Shown one piece after another: positions 33,270-42,198 of a stretch of 64,000 nt of DNA. A model generated the notes under the pieces. The model made no database searches. It worked only from the letters and a program-made list of their open reading frames with translations, and had not been told where the DNA came from. Source of the stretch: Shimia_B sp038525525 (lineage in GTDB: Bacteria; Pseudomonadota; Alphaproteobacteria; Rhodobacterales; Rhodobacteraceae); assembly GCA_038525525.1 (NCBI GenBank), contig JBCBHO010000004.1, positions 248,001 through 312,000 of the forward strand, in the 5' to 3' direction. The number at the start of each line of letters is the position of its first letter. The first letter of the stretch is position 1. A program made the position numbers and the translations under genes.

Positions 33270-35666
33270 CTAACTCGCGATGAGAAGCGCAGCCTCATGC
33301 CGTTTGAGCGACTTCCGCGCGGCCACGTAATCGACGAGGCCCGCATGGGTCTTGAGCTCGGGGAAGAGCGCGAAGATCTCGTCGCGCGCGGCCCGCCCCA
33401 TGGAGCCCAAGGTGTAGTCGCCGGGCTGGAACGTCTCCGTCCAGGCCCCGTTGGAAAGCACCACCTCATGGCTCTCGCACATGAAGTGGACATAGGTTGT
33501 CTCCACGTCCCCGAGGCGGGTGACGCCGTCCATGCCCACGAGGTGCTTGGCGGCCACGAGGACCTCCCGCTCCTCGAAGTAGAGCTGGGTCTTGTCGCTC
33601 GCCATGAGCATCCGGTGCTGGGGAGACACGATGATATCGCGCTCCGGCAGCCCATGACCGAGGGCCCCGGCCTTCACGAGGACCGGCCGCATCTCCTGCG
33701 CGCGGGCGAGCTCCTTGGGGCTCAACGTGCGCGCGCCGGTCCACGCGATTTCCTGGATGCCGTTGTCGCGGGTGATGACCCGGTCGCCGGGCTTCAGGCT
33801 CTCCACCGCGCGCTCGCCGCGGGGCGTGGCGATGGCCGTGCCGGGCGTGAAGCACACGATGATGTCCTCGATTTCCTTGAAGGTCAGCTGGCCCTCGAGG
33901 TTGCCCTCGTCGTCGAAGTAAAGGACGCGGCCGAAATCGGAATCGCCGTCCGGGTCCCTTCCATCGCGGATGATCTCGAGGGAGCCGCCCTCGCTCGTCG
34001 TGCCGGTGAGATCGAGCGTATCGAAGTCATCGCCGCCCGTGCCACCATCGACCGTGTCACCGATGAAGCTTCCGGCATTCTCGGCGGGGTCGACGGGATC
34101 GCCGTTCTCGTCGACATCGCCGGCCTTGAAGACATCGCGATCGTCGCCGCCGCTGAGCTTGTCCGCGCCCGCGCCGCCGATGATCGTGTCACTGCCGTCC
34201 TGGCCGAAGATCACGTCCGCGCCGTCGCCACCCACGAGGCTGTCATCGCCGGGCGCGCCGGGATCGGGCGCTATGTTGAAGACGATGTCCGTGAAATTGA
34301 CGCCGGTATTGTTGTCGCCGTCCTGCTCGTGATCGACCTCCCAGCGGGAGACCGGCCCGGGGATGGTGACGAGGACGGAATGCTCGGCCGCATCGTCGGG
34401 GCGGTAATTGTCGTCCTTGCTCTTGGCGGTTTCCGCGCCGGGCACGTGATCGTCGTCTTTGAGCTTGAGGCCCGAGCCCGCATCGCTCAGCGCGACCTGG
34501 ATCGGGTTCCCGTGCGGGTCGTAGGCGCGAACGACGACGCGCCCGTCGCCATCGATGTCATTGATGCGGAATTCCACGTCCTCGAGCGGGCGCGAGGATG
34601 ACCACGTGTAGGTGGCGCTGTTGTGATCGCCGTTGAGAACGCTTTCGAGCGAGGAGCGGTCGCCGACCTTCGGATCGAGGTCGTCGGTGTTCTGCCGCGT
34701 CGTCTCGAACTGGGTGTCGACCTGGTGATCGTTGCTCGTTGTGAAATCGAAGGTGATCTCGGCCGCGCCGGTATCCTGCGTGAAGCCGTCGGTGGCGACG
34801 TCGTTGCCGAAATCCGCCTCGTTCGACCATTTGAAGATCTCGTGGCGGGGGGCGCCGTCATCGCCGAAGATGGTGTCGTTGCCCGTGCCGCCATAGACGG
34901 TGTCATCGCCTGCGCCGCCGCGGATGATGTCATCGCCCTTGCCCGCGACGACGGAGTCGTCGCCGCTGCCAGCGAAGATGTCGTCATCGCCCTTGCCGCT
35001 TTCGATCGTGTCGTTGCCGCCCTCCGCGAAGACGATATCGTCCTGCTCGTCCTCGCCGGGCAGGATGGCGTCGTTGTTGTCGATACGGTCGCCATCGGGA
35101 TCGCCGAGGTAATCCTCGTCGATGAGCTCGCCGTCATCGGTGCCCTCGACGATGCCGTCGAGCTGCGCCACGGGCTCCGCTTCATACTTGAGGTTGTCGA
35201 TGGCGCCGGACCCGTTGAGGATCACCATCATCGATTGCACACCGTCCACGTTGAAGTGCTTGGTGAAGATCTCGTTGTCGTCCTTGCCGTGGATATCCAC
35301 GGTCTTGATGAGATTGCCGTGCGCGTCGAAGAACTTGACCCAAGCGCTCTCTTCGATGTCGAGGAAGGTCAGAGACTTCACCTTGGCCTCGTTCTCGAAG
35401 TCGATGGTGAAGATGCCGCCATCGGCCTCGTCGTCGGGATCACTGCTGTCACCATCCTCGGAGATGATGAGGACGTTGCCCAGCGTGTCGGTGGCGAGAT
35501 CGTCGTCCCCCCCGGTGGGGTGGCTCGTGTCAAAGATCATCGCGTCCTTGGGATTGCCGTGCAGGTCGGTGGCCGAGATCGTGATGCCCTGGTCCTGGAG
35601 CTCGTCGTCGATCTTATCTCCGGCGTGGAAGCCATTGAAATTGATATGATAATGGGTCTTGCTCAT
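33270..35666 (-). CDS. Secreted RTX-repeat protein with C-terminal Hint domain
   Basis: A 798-residue acidic protein without Sec signal, typical of type I secretion substrates. Glycine-rich calcium-binding nonapeptide repeats (GGxGxDx) occur near residues 215-275 (ESGKGDDDIFAGSGDD, RGGAGDDTVYGG) and near 485-530. The C-terminal Hint domain begins at about Cys605 (CFTPGTAIATPRGERAVESLKPGDRVITRDNG) with the His motif VSPQHRMLM. Hint domains can self-cleave at the N-terminal cysteine. The ATG at 35666 follows AAGGAGA; a GTG one codon earlier is less likely. No TolC/HlyBD genes are adjacent. Confidence 0.88.
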   Translation of the reverse strand: MSKTHYHINFNGFHAGDKIDDELQDQGITISATDLHGNPKDAMIFDTSHPTGGDDDLATDTLGNVLIISEDGDSSDPDDEADGGIFTIDFENEAKVKSLTFLDIEESAWVKFFDAHGNLIKTVDIHGKDDNEIFTKHFNVDGVQSMMVILNGSGAIDNLKYEAEPVAQLDGIVEGTDDGELIDEDYLGDPDGDRIDNNDAILPGEDEQDDIVFAEGGNDTIESGKGDDDIFAGSGDDSVVAGKGDDIIRGGAGDDTVYGGTGNDTIFGDDGAPRHEIFKWSNEADFGNDVATDGFTQDTGAAEITFDFTTSNDHQVDTQFETTRQNTDDLDPKVGDRSSLESVLNGDHNSATYTWSSSRPLEDVEFRINDIDGDGRVVVRAYDPHGNPIQVALSDAGSGLKLKDDDHVPGAETAKSKDDNYRPDDAAEHSVLVTIPGPVSRWEVDHEQDGDNNTGVNFTDIVFNIAPDPGAPGDDSLVGGDGADVIFGQDGSDTIIGGAGADKLSGGDDRDVFKAGDVDENGDPVDPAENAGSFIGDTVDGGTGGDDFDTLDLTGTTSEGGSLEIIRDGRDPDGDSDFGRVLYFDDEGNLEGQLTFKEIEDIIVCFTPGTAIATPRGERAVESLKPGDRVITRDNGIQEIAWTGARTLSPKELARAQEMRPVLVKAGALGHGLPERDIIVSPQHRMLMASDKTQLYFEEREVLVAAKHLVGMDGVTRLGDVETTYVHFMCESHEVVLSNGAWTETFQPGDYTLGSMGRAARDEIFALFPELKTHAGLVDYVAARKSLKRHEAALLIAS

Positions 35667-36551
35667 CACGCCGTCTCCTTAGGCCCCCGCCAGCGGGCAG
35701 CGCGCCACCCGCTCGAGCCAAGCTACTCTGTACCCGTCCGTGGACGGCCCCTTGGGACGCAGACGCATGGTGGGCATCCGCCCCCCGGCACCGGAAAAGA
35801 AGTCTTCACACACACTCACTGCGGACATCCTCACACGTCTACGCCCCGCCGGACCCAGAAGCAGATCAGCCCAGGAGCGATCACTCACAGAGTCCGAGTT
35901 GGGAGAGTGCGATGCCACGCGAGCCCGGCCGTGATCAGATCACGGCACACCACCATACGGCGCTTGCGCGCCAGCGATGCTCACGAACTCCCGCGACAAA
36001 CAGCAACGTCACGAACCGTGTGCGACCGCCCCCATGGCCTTCGTCTTCACCCCCCAGTTGGGCCCTGAAGTGGTAGCCGCTGGCCGACCTCGGACAAAGT
36101 CTAAAATCGTTCACAAAGACGGGTTAAATCCGGCGAAAATGCAGCACAGCGCCCGATGGTTGTTTGTTAACCTTTGTGCATTGTTCGCAAAGCGCCGCGC
36201 GAGCGCCCCACTTCCGCCGCATTTTTGCCGTCTTTCGCCCCGTTTCGAGCACATTCGCGGCATCGAGCGCGCGGATTTCCTGGCGATCACCGCCTTTGCC
36301 AAGCCGCGCGCGGGCCCATTGTTTCCAAAGGTACCGGGCGGACACCGGGGAAACGACCTTGGGTCACTTCGCGCGCGCGCCGTCCTACTTTCGCCATAGT
36401 TGTGTCGAATTGTTTCCGCGGGGGGTGCAATTGGGCAGTTATGCCATCTTTGATGCCGCGATTTGGGCAATGACGACCGAATCGGGGCAAGGATGCGACC
36501 TCAATGAGGCAAGTCGAGATGCACAGGGCGTGGAAACAGGCGACGTGCCGC
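35667..36551. other. Long intergenic region, no gene recognised
   Basis: About 885 bp upstream of the Hint gene hold no believable coding frame: the open frames are Arg/Ser/Pro-rich shadows without ribosome sites. The stretch around 36100-36190 is less GC-rich and could carry promoters. A 19-bp palindrome is listed separately. Confidence 0.5.
35928..35946. promoter_or_regulatory. 19-bp perfect palindrome, possible operator
   Basis: GCCGTGATC-A-GATCACGGC is a perfect 9-bp inverted repeat around one base, about 260 bp before the Hint gene start. The size and symmetry suit a dimeric regulator. No match to a known operator is claimed. Confidence 0.4.
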
Positions 36552-36637
36552 TGGTACCCAAGGCCGGACTCGAACCGGCACGGCCGTTAAGCCGGCGGAT
36601 TTTGAATCCGCTGCGTCTACCATTCCGCCACTTGGGC
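36552..36637 (-). tRNA. tRNA-Leu, anticodon CAA
   Basis: The reverse strand folds as a complete 86-base leucine tRNA with encoded CCA. The acceptor stem is GCCCAAG/CTTGGGT, the D-arm is GTGGCGGAATGGTAGACGC, and the anticodon stem GCGGA/TCCGC holds the loop TTCAAAA. It has the long variable arm typical of tRNA-Leu and the T-arm GGTTCGAGTCC. Anticodon CAA reads UUG. Confidence 0.95.
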
Positions 36638-37039
36638 ACATCCCCCGCGTAGCCTTGCCGCCTACCCCGGTCAAGCGGTCCTTGAGGACCCGGCCCCGCG
36701 TCGGACCTCGTCTTGGGAACAGCGGCAATGCGGGACTTGGCTGCCATAGAAATCGCAGCATCAGCTCACCGCCTTATGCGCTTTGGAACCGAACCTGAAA
36801 ATCCGCCAGCGGCGGTGAGGCAGTCGCTCGCTCGAGGCGCAAAGGGGAGGTCCGGAAGTGATCGAGGCAGACATCTGAGATCGAGGAAAACCGTCGCGCT
36901 GGCGGTGCCGCGCAGCGGTACGGGCCGAACCACTTGATCGGCTCGGGCGCGCTGTCCGACTAGAATTCAGGAGGTCCGCCCGGCTGGGTTCGATTGCCTT
37001 GACCCCGTCACCACGGGGAGGGGCCAGCCTTTTCCGCGT
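36638..37039. other. Intergenic region, no gene recognised
   Basis: About 400 bp upstream of the tRNA hold no convincing coding frame. The fragment CGGCTGGGTTCGATTGCC at 36981-36998 resembles a tRNA T-arm by chance; no cloverleaf can be built around it. The tRNA promoter should lie just above 36640 but no clear -35/-10 pair was assigned. Confidence 0.4.
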
Positions 37040-37240
37040 TTATTTCATCCGCTTCGACTTGGCGCTCTTGATCCACTTCACAACGTCGTCTCTCGGTGCC
37101 CCGCTAAAGACGTCGCCCGGGCGCGGGTCGAAGATGTGCTTTCTGGGATCGAACAACGACGGACCGCGCGCCTCATGGTGTCTTACCCACACCGCCGCAA
37201 TACGGCAGTTTTCGTCCAGTTCGGCAACGTAGATGTTCAT
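37040..37240 (-). CDS. Small hypothetical protein, 66 residues
   Basis: A reverse-strand frame whose ATG at 37240 gives 66 residues. It starts with a short beta-like segment (MNIYVAELDENCRIAAVWVRHHEARG) and ends in a basic helix (VVKWIKSAKSKRMK). GTGGTGGGG lies before the ATG and could serve as ribosome site. It could also start 15 bases earlier. No family is recognised; surrounding DNA is non-coding. The residue composition is more protein-like than that of neighbouring shadow frames, but the call is weak. Confidence 0.4.
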   Translation of the reverse strand: MNIYVAELDENCRIAAVWVRHHEARGPSLFDPRKHIFDPRPGDVFSGAPRDDVVKWIKSAKSKRMK

Positions 37241-37462
37241 GCCCCACCACCCCATTTTGTGACACAGCTGTAACACTAAACGCCGCGCGGTGATTCTGAA
37301 AAGACACGATTGGCCGACGGGACAACGGGGCGACCAGGGCACCGTGATCTTGGACCGCCGAAGGGCCTACGCCGACCGGCCGCACAAATGAAAGAAGACC
37401 GGTGATTTAACGGACGGCCCCCGCCCCGCCCCTCGCGGGCAAGGCGGGCTACCGCGCACTCG

Positions 37463-39601
37463 TTACTCGACGCTCACCGAGAAGAACATGGTCTCCCCGG
37501 AATGGTCATCTACGCCATCGTTATCGGTCGAGACCCACATGGTGCCATCCGCCGCGATGGCGAGGCCTTCGACCTTGTCTAGAACGTACCCGCCGGTGGA
37601 CGTGAGATGGGGCAAAAGGTCGACGACCACCTCCGGTTCCAGCACGGCAGGCGTTTCGCCCAGCGGAACCATGTCGTCCATCGCAGCCATCGGGACGCGG
37701 GTGATCAGCTTGGTGACCGCACGGGTGTCGTGCTGGTTGTCCCGCTCGATGAAGTACACGAAGTCACCATGGGCAACGATCTCGGACAATCCGACCCAGC
37801 CGGTCGCCGGGTCCGTCTTCCTGTAATGGATGACGGACCATTCTTCTGTTTCGAGGTTGTAGCCCAAGACCTTGGAGTGGTTCTCAGGGTCGTCGCGCCA
37901 TTCGCGCTGCACGGCCACGTACAGCATGTCACCGACGCGTGTGATCCCTTCGAAGCCAAAGCGACGCTCGACCGCGAGAAGGTCGTTTGGCAGCGCGATG
38001 TAGTCCTCGAGAGCACCGTCCGCGCCGACATGGTAGATGGCGTGCGGGACGAGCCGGTCGGAGCGTCCCTCGGACGCGATCCAGAACCCACCGTCGCCGT
38101 CGAGCGCGATGCCTTCCATATCCATCAACTGTGCCGGCTGCCCCTCGCGCGTGACGCGGATGGCATCGACAATCCGGGCCGGGGTGGCGGACACGTCGAT
38201 GTGGAAGATCGTCGGCTGCATCCCGTAGAAGCTGTCGGATACAGCGAAGATCGTCCCGTCATCGGCCATGACCTGGCCGGATATCGCGCCCCAGCCTGTC
38301 AGCTCGTCCATGCCTGCGGATGTCAGGTGCGGATAGGTTGCCGGCGCATCCTGGTATTCAAACAGCATGACATGCGCGCGAGGCCCCGCATCGTCGACCT
38401 CGTTGGCGGAAATGAGCAGGTTACGTGCGGGGATGGTGACATAGCCTTCCGGTCCGATACCCGAGGGCAAAAGCTGCTCCAGCACCGGGCTCGCCGGATC
38501 GGAGACGTTGTAGACACCCACGATGGACGAGCGCTCCGCGCCGACGAAGACATAAGGCGTCCCGCCGAAGACATCGAAAGTGACGCTTTCGGGCTCTACG
38601 CCCTTATTGCCGGACCGTTCTTCGGGATAGTGGCCGACCTCGATGATTGCATGTTCGAAATCCGTGCCGCTTTCGTAGACGACCGATCCGTCCTGGTTGA
38701 AGATCGTCCAGCCGCGCGATCCACCGTCCATATCGCCCTCGTTCGCGGTGGCGAAATGGGTGTCGTCGATCCAGGTGACCGAGTCGGGCTCGCGGACCAC
38801 AGTGATCGTCTGGTCAAAGATCAACGCGCCTTCTTCCTCGGTGTCGACACCTTGCAGCGTCACCTCGCCGGCGGAGAAATGATTGAGCACGTTGCCATCG
38901 GCGGCAAGCACAACCATGTGGTTGTTTTCCTGAAGCGTGACGACGATTTCGTTCTCGTTGTTGATGGCAACGAATTCCGGCTCGGGATCTTCCGGCGCAA
39001 CGTCGGCGAGACCGGTGATGTCCGCCGAAATCATGGCATCGCAGTCCAGCCCACCGTCGGCGGTGGGCACGATCGCAATGAAGCCAGCGGGCATCTGGCC
39101 CACGCGTCCATCGCCGAGATCCTCGTCGCGCTCGTTTTCGATGGCGACCGCGACGAAGCTACCATCCGGTGACACGGCGACACTGTCGGGTTGGCCACCG
39201 AGATCGCAGGACGCCAGAACGCTCTGGGTCGGTACGTCGATGGCATGCAACACACCGGATACGTTGATGAAGTCCTCAGACGTGTTCTCACCGAGATACG
39301 CGATGGTGCCCGAGACCGAGACACTCGTCGGTTCACCCTCGAGCTCGATGGCGCCAGCCGCTGTCGGGTTGGCCGGGTCCGAGATATCGATGAAGCCCAC
39401 AACCTCTGCCGGGCCGTCAGTGTAGACCAGTGTCATGCCGTCGGCCGTGGCCGCGATGATCTCGGCTGAGCTCTCTTCCGCGTCAGGCGCGTTCTGAGCG
39501 ACCATGAAAGAGGCGATACGGTTGAAATTCATCTCCTGCGCCATCGCGGGCGCGGTCAAAAGCGATATGACAGATGTCATGGCTGCAGCTCGGAAAAGCA
39601 T
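37463..39601 (-). CDS. Secreted phytase-like/esterase-like beta-propeller protein
   Basis: A 712-residue exported protein with a Sec signal (MLFRAAAMTSVISLLTAPAMAQ). The first 460 residues carry beta-propeller repeats of the choice-of-anchor I type (GFIDISDPANPTAAGAIELEGEPTSVSVSG, VYNVSDPASPVLEQLLPSGIGPEGY). The last part is the esterase-like activity of phytase domain (LMDMEGIALDGDGGFWIASEGRSDRLVPHAIYHV, VLDKVEGLAIAADGTMWVSTDNDGVDDHSGET). It follows phnM by 125 bp on the same strand, so it may release phosphate from organic P in the periplasm. An extension to 39658 is possible but hides the signal. Confidence 0.85.
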   Translation of the reverse strand: MLFRAAAMTSVISLLTAPAMAQEMNFNRIASFMVAQNAPDAEESSAEIIAATADGMTLVYTDGPAEVVGFIDISDPANPTAAGAIELEGEPTSVSVSGTIAYLGENTSEDFINVSGVLHAIDVPTQSVLASCDLGGQPDSVAVSPDGSFVAVAIENERDEDLGDGRVGQMPAGFIAIVPTADGGLDCDAMISADITGLADVAPEDPEPEFVAINNENEIVVTLQENNHMVVLAADGNVLNHFSAGEVTLQGVDTEEEGALIFDQTITVVREPDSVTWIDDTHFATANEGDMDGGSRGWTIFNQDGSVVYESGTDFEHAIIEVGHYPEERSGNKGVEPESVTFDVFGGTPYVFVGAERSSIVGVYNVSDPASPVLEQLLPSGIGPEGYVTIPARNLLISANEVDDAGPRAHVMLFEYQDAPATYPHLTSAGMDELTGWGAISGQVMADDGTIFAVSDSFYGMQPTIFHIDVSATPARIVDAIRVTREGQPAQLMDMEGIALDGDGGFWIASEGRSDRLVPHAIYHVGADGALEDYIALPNDLLAVERRFGFEGITRVGDMLYVAVQREWRDDPENHSKVLGYNLETEEWSVIHYRKTDPATGWVGLSEIVAHGDFVYFIERDNQHDTRAVTKLITRVPMAAMDDMVPLGETPAVLEPEVVVDLLPHLTSTGGYVLDKVEGLAIAADGTMWVSTDNDGVDDHSGETMFFSVSVE

Positions 39602-39725
39602 GGATGTCCCCAATTCGGTCTTTGGCAATCGGCGGCCAGTGGCCGCCCCAGCCTTCAAAACCGAGCGAGGTAACAGGCTCGTGACGCGCGGGGGCTATTT
39701 CGATCCGATGGTTCGGGCCGTCGGG

Positions 39726-40916
39726 CTAAGCGACCCTCGTTCCCTGGCTCCAGACCCCGCGCAGCAGCGCGAGCCCCGGCATCTCCCGGACCCGAAGGAT
39801 ATCGCCGCGCAATCCGATTTCGAGCGCCCCGCGATCTGACAAGCGCGCGGCCTTTGCGGGGTTCAGTGTCACCGTGGCGATGGCGCGGGGCACATCCTGC
39901 CAGATCTCCGCGAGGCGGAAGGCAGCCAAGAGCAGCGACGACGGCACGTAGTCGGACGACACGACATCCAGCAGGTCGTTGCGCGCCAGATCCTCGGCCT
40001 TGACGTTGCCCGAATGCGATCCGCCCCGGATGAGGTTCGGCGCCCCCATCATGACGGCGATGTTCCGATCGTGACAGGCCCGAGCCGCCTCCAGCGTTGT
40101 TGGGAACTCGGCGAAGTTCACGCCGTGGTCGGCCGAGGTGGCCACATGGTCTGCGGTGGTATCGTCGTGGCTGGCAAGAACAGCGCCGATGCGCCGTGCC
40201 TCGATGACGGCACCGGCTTCATGTTTGGCGCCAAAACGCGCCTGAAGGTTGCGCAGGTTCTCGACATGCTCGGCGAATTCTGCGTCCGACATGCCACGCT
40301 TCTTGGCCACGTAGTTCTTGAGGGCTGTCATGTCCCGGAACTGCCGCTCGCCGGGGGTGTGGTCCATCAGGCTGAGGATGCCGATGCGGTCCGACGGCCC
40401 AAAGGCCGCAAGCTCCTCGAGCAGCGTTTCCGAACAGATCTCCGCACGCAGGTGCAGGAAGTGGCTGATCTTGAAGTGCCCCTTTGCGCGCGCCTCCAGA
40501 AGCTCATCGGCCAGCTTGCGTGCATATTCGACGTAGCCGCCCTTGTCGCCGCTATGGATCGATCCCACCCGCATGGCGTCGAACACGGTCGTGATGCCTG
40601 CCCCGGCAAGCTCGGCGTCGTGGGCTATGAGTGCGGGCAAATGGGGCCAATCGACCTTGGGGCGTGGTTCGATGTGCCGCTCGACATTGTCGGTGTGCAA
40701 TTCAACCAACCCCGGGATCACGAGGTCGCCGTCACAATCGATGCCGCCGGAGGGGACGTTGTCCCCTTCGGTGATGTCCGCGATGACCCCGTTTTCGATG
40801 GTCACCGCACCGCGCAGCTGTGTCTCGGGCAGGATGAGCCGCGCGTTGGCCAGGCACAGGTCGCCCAGCGTCGCGGAGGGTTGCTGCGTGTCGGGTGCAA
40901 GCGGTGAAAAATTCAT
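39726..40916 (-). CDS. phnM: Alpha-D-ribose 1-methylphosphonate 5-triphosphate diphosphatase
   Basis: A 396-residue amidohydrolase-fold enzyme that removes pyrophosphate from ribose 1-alkylphosphonate triphosphate, the second step of the C-P lyase pathway. Metal-site motifs are VIPGLVELHTDNVERHIEPRP, HDAELAGAGITTVFDA, SLMDHTPGERQF, ASHDDTTADHV and the late SDYVPSSLLLAAF. Length is near the usual 380. It overlaps phnN by 4 bp (ATGA) and is the last phn gene of the operon. A 125-bp gap with a 7-bp hairpin follows before the phytase-like gene. Confidence 0.96.
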   Translation of the reverse strand: MNFSPLAPDTQQPSATLGDLCLANARLILPETQLRGAVTIENGVIADITEGDNVPSGGIDCDGDLVIPGLVELHTDNVERHIEPRPKVDWPHLPALIAHDAELAGAGITTVFDAMRVGSIHSGDKGGYVEYARKLADELLEARAKGHFKISHFLHLRAEICSETLLEELAAFGPSDRIGILSLMDHTPGERQFRDMTALKNYVAKKRGMSDAEFAEHVENLRNLQARFGAKHEAGAVIEARRIGAVLASHDDTTADHVATSADHGVNFAEFPTTLEAARACHDRNIAVMMGAPNLIRGGSHSGNVKAEDLARNDLLDVVSSDYVPSSLLLAAFRLAEIWQDVPRAIATVTLNPAKAARLSDRGALEIGLRGDILRVREMPGLALLRGVWSQGTRVA

Positions 40917-41515
40917 CTGGCGTTCACTGTCCTTGGTCTGCCGTGGTCCGTCTGGTCCGGACCCGCGGGATCGGGGGCCGCCTGCAGGCACAGCAGCGCG
41001 ATCGCACGGGCGATAGTTTCCGAAATCGGCCCGTCATTGCTCAGGTAGCGCACGTCCAGCCCGGGTGGCAGGTCTTTCTGCGAGACCGCGATGCGCTGCG
41101 CGATTTCATCCGCGGTTTCCCGGTCGCGCGCCGTCAGGCGCGTGGCGATCGTTTCGGGCGCAGCGGTGACGTTGAGCACGACGAGATCGGGGAATTCCCT
41201 CGCCGCTTCGGTCAAGGCGCCGCGGGAGAAGTTCACGAGGCAATCCTTGCCCTGATCCAATTCGGCCTTGATGGTCTTCGGGATCCCGTAGGACAATCCA
41301 TGGGCGCGCCAGTGAACGCTGAACGCGTCGTTCTGCACGAGGGCGTCGAATTCGCGTTGGGTCACTGCATCGAAATCCTCGCCGACAGCGCCCGCGGTCC
41401 GCGTGATGACACGGCGCACCAGATGGCTTTTGGGCAAAGCTGCGTGCAGCCCTTGCATCACGGTGTCCTTGCCAACGCCCGAGGGGCCGACGACCGCGAT
41501 GACCCGCCCGCTCAT
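40913..41515 (-). CDS. phnN: Ribose 1,5-bisphosphate phosphokinase
   Basis: A 200-residue kinase that makes PRPP from ribose 1,5-bisphosphate, so recycling the sugar of the C-P lyase pathway. The P-loop is GPSGVGKD at residues 10-17, and the guanylate kinase-like fold shows RRVITRTAG, the HWRAHGLSYG segment and FSRGALTEA. Length is normal. It sits between phnL and phnM with 4-bp overlaps on both sides, so one polycistronic message is expected. Confidence 0.94.
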   Translation of the reverse strand: MSGRVIAVVGPSGVGKDTVMQGLHAALPKSHLVRRVITRTAGAVGEDFDAVTQREFDALVQNDAFSVHWRAHGLSYGIPKTIKAELDQGKDCLVNFSRGALTEAAREFPDLVVLNVTAAPETIATRLTARDRETADEIAQRIAVSQKDLPPGLDVRYLSNDGPISETIARAIALLCLQAAPDPAGPDQTDHGRPRTVNAR

Positions 41516-42195
41516 GCTGCCATGTCCGGGGTGAACTGGCTCACATCGACGTCGCGGTCACACACGCGCGTTCGGGCCGCCTGATCGTGGAAGATGCCCA
41601 CAATGGCGGCCCCGCGGGCCTTGGCCTGCTCTATCAGCGAGAGCACCACCTCGCGGTTGGCTGCATCGAGGCTTGCGGTGGGCTCGTCCAGCAGCATGGC
41701 GGGGTAAGGATGCGCAAACCCCCGCGCGATATTCACCCGCTGCTGTTCCCCGCCCGAGAACGTGGTGGGCGAAAGCCCCCACAGCCGTTCGGGGAGGTTG
41801 AGCTGCTCCAAGAGCGCTCGTGCCCGCGCCTTCGCATCAGCTTCAGGGACACCGACGGCACGCAGGGGCTCGGCGACGACATCCAGCGTAGGCACCCGTG
41901 GCACCACGCGCAGGAACTGGCTGACATAGCCCAGAACCTCGCGGCGCAGCGCGATGATGTCGCGCGGTTCGGCGCGCACGAGGTCGAGGTCCCCGACCCG
42001 GATCTCGCCGGTCTGGGCGAGGTAGTTGCCGTATATCATCCGCATCAACGTCGATTTTCCGGCCCCCGAAGCACCGGTCAGCGCGACGCATTCGCCGGGC
42101 GCCACCTTGAGTGCGACACCGGAAAGAACCTCGATGCGCGTACCGCCCTGATTGTGCAGCCTGAAGGTCTTTGACACGTCCCGGAGTTCAATCAT
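41512..42195 (-). CDS. phnL: C-P lyase complex ABC protein PhnL
   Basis: A 227-residue ABC-type ATPase. Walker A is LTGASGAGKSTLMRM near 38-52, the ABC signature is FSGGEQQRVNIARGFA, and Walker B is AMLLDEPTAS. In E. coli PhnL joins PhnG, PhnH and PhnI to couple ATP and alkylphosphonate, and it is not a membrane importer. Order phnK-phnL-phnN and 3- to 4-bp spacing support the assignment over an ordinary transporter ATPase. C-terminal HDQAARTRVCDRDVDV matches PhnL. Confidence 0.94.
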   Translation of the reverse strand: MIELRDVSKTFRLHNQGGTRIEVLSGVALKVAPGECVALTGASGAGKSTLMRMIYGNYLAQTGEIRVGDLDLVRAEPRDIIALRREVLGYVSQFLRVVPRVPTLDVVAEPLRAVGVPEADAKARARALLEQLNLPERLWGLSPTTFSGGEQQRVNIARGFAHPYPAMLLDEPTASLDAANREVVLSLIEQAKARGAAIVGIFHDQAARTRVCDRDVDVSQFTPDMAA

Positions 42196-42198
42196 TCT

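Noticed and set aside
36111..36470. 119-codon reverse frame
   Set aside because: No ribosome site, irregular composition and overlapping frames on the other strand; judged non-coding.
36981..36998. tRNA T-arm-like sequence
   Set aside because: No acceptor, D- or anticodon arm can be paired around it; chance similarity.
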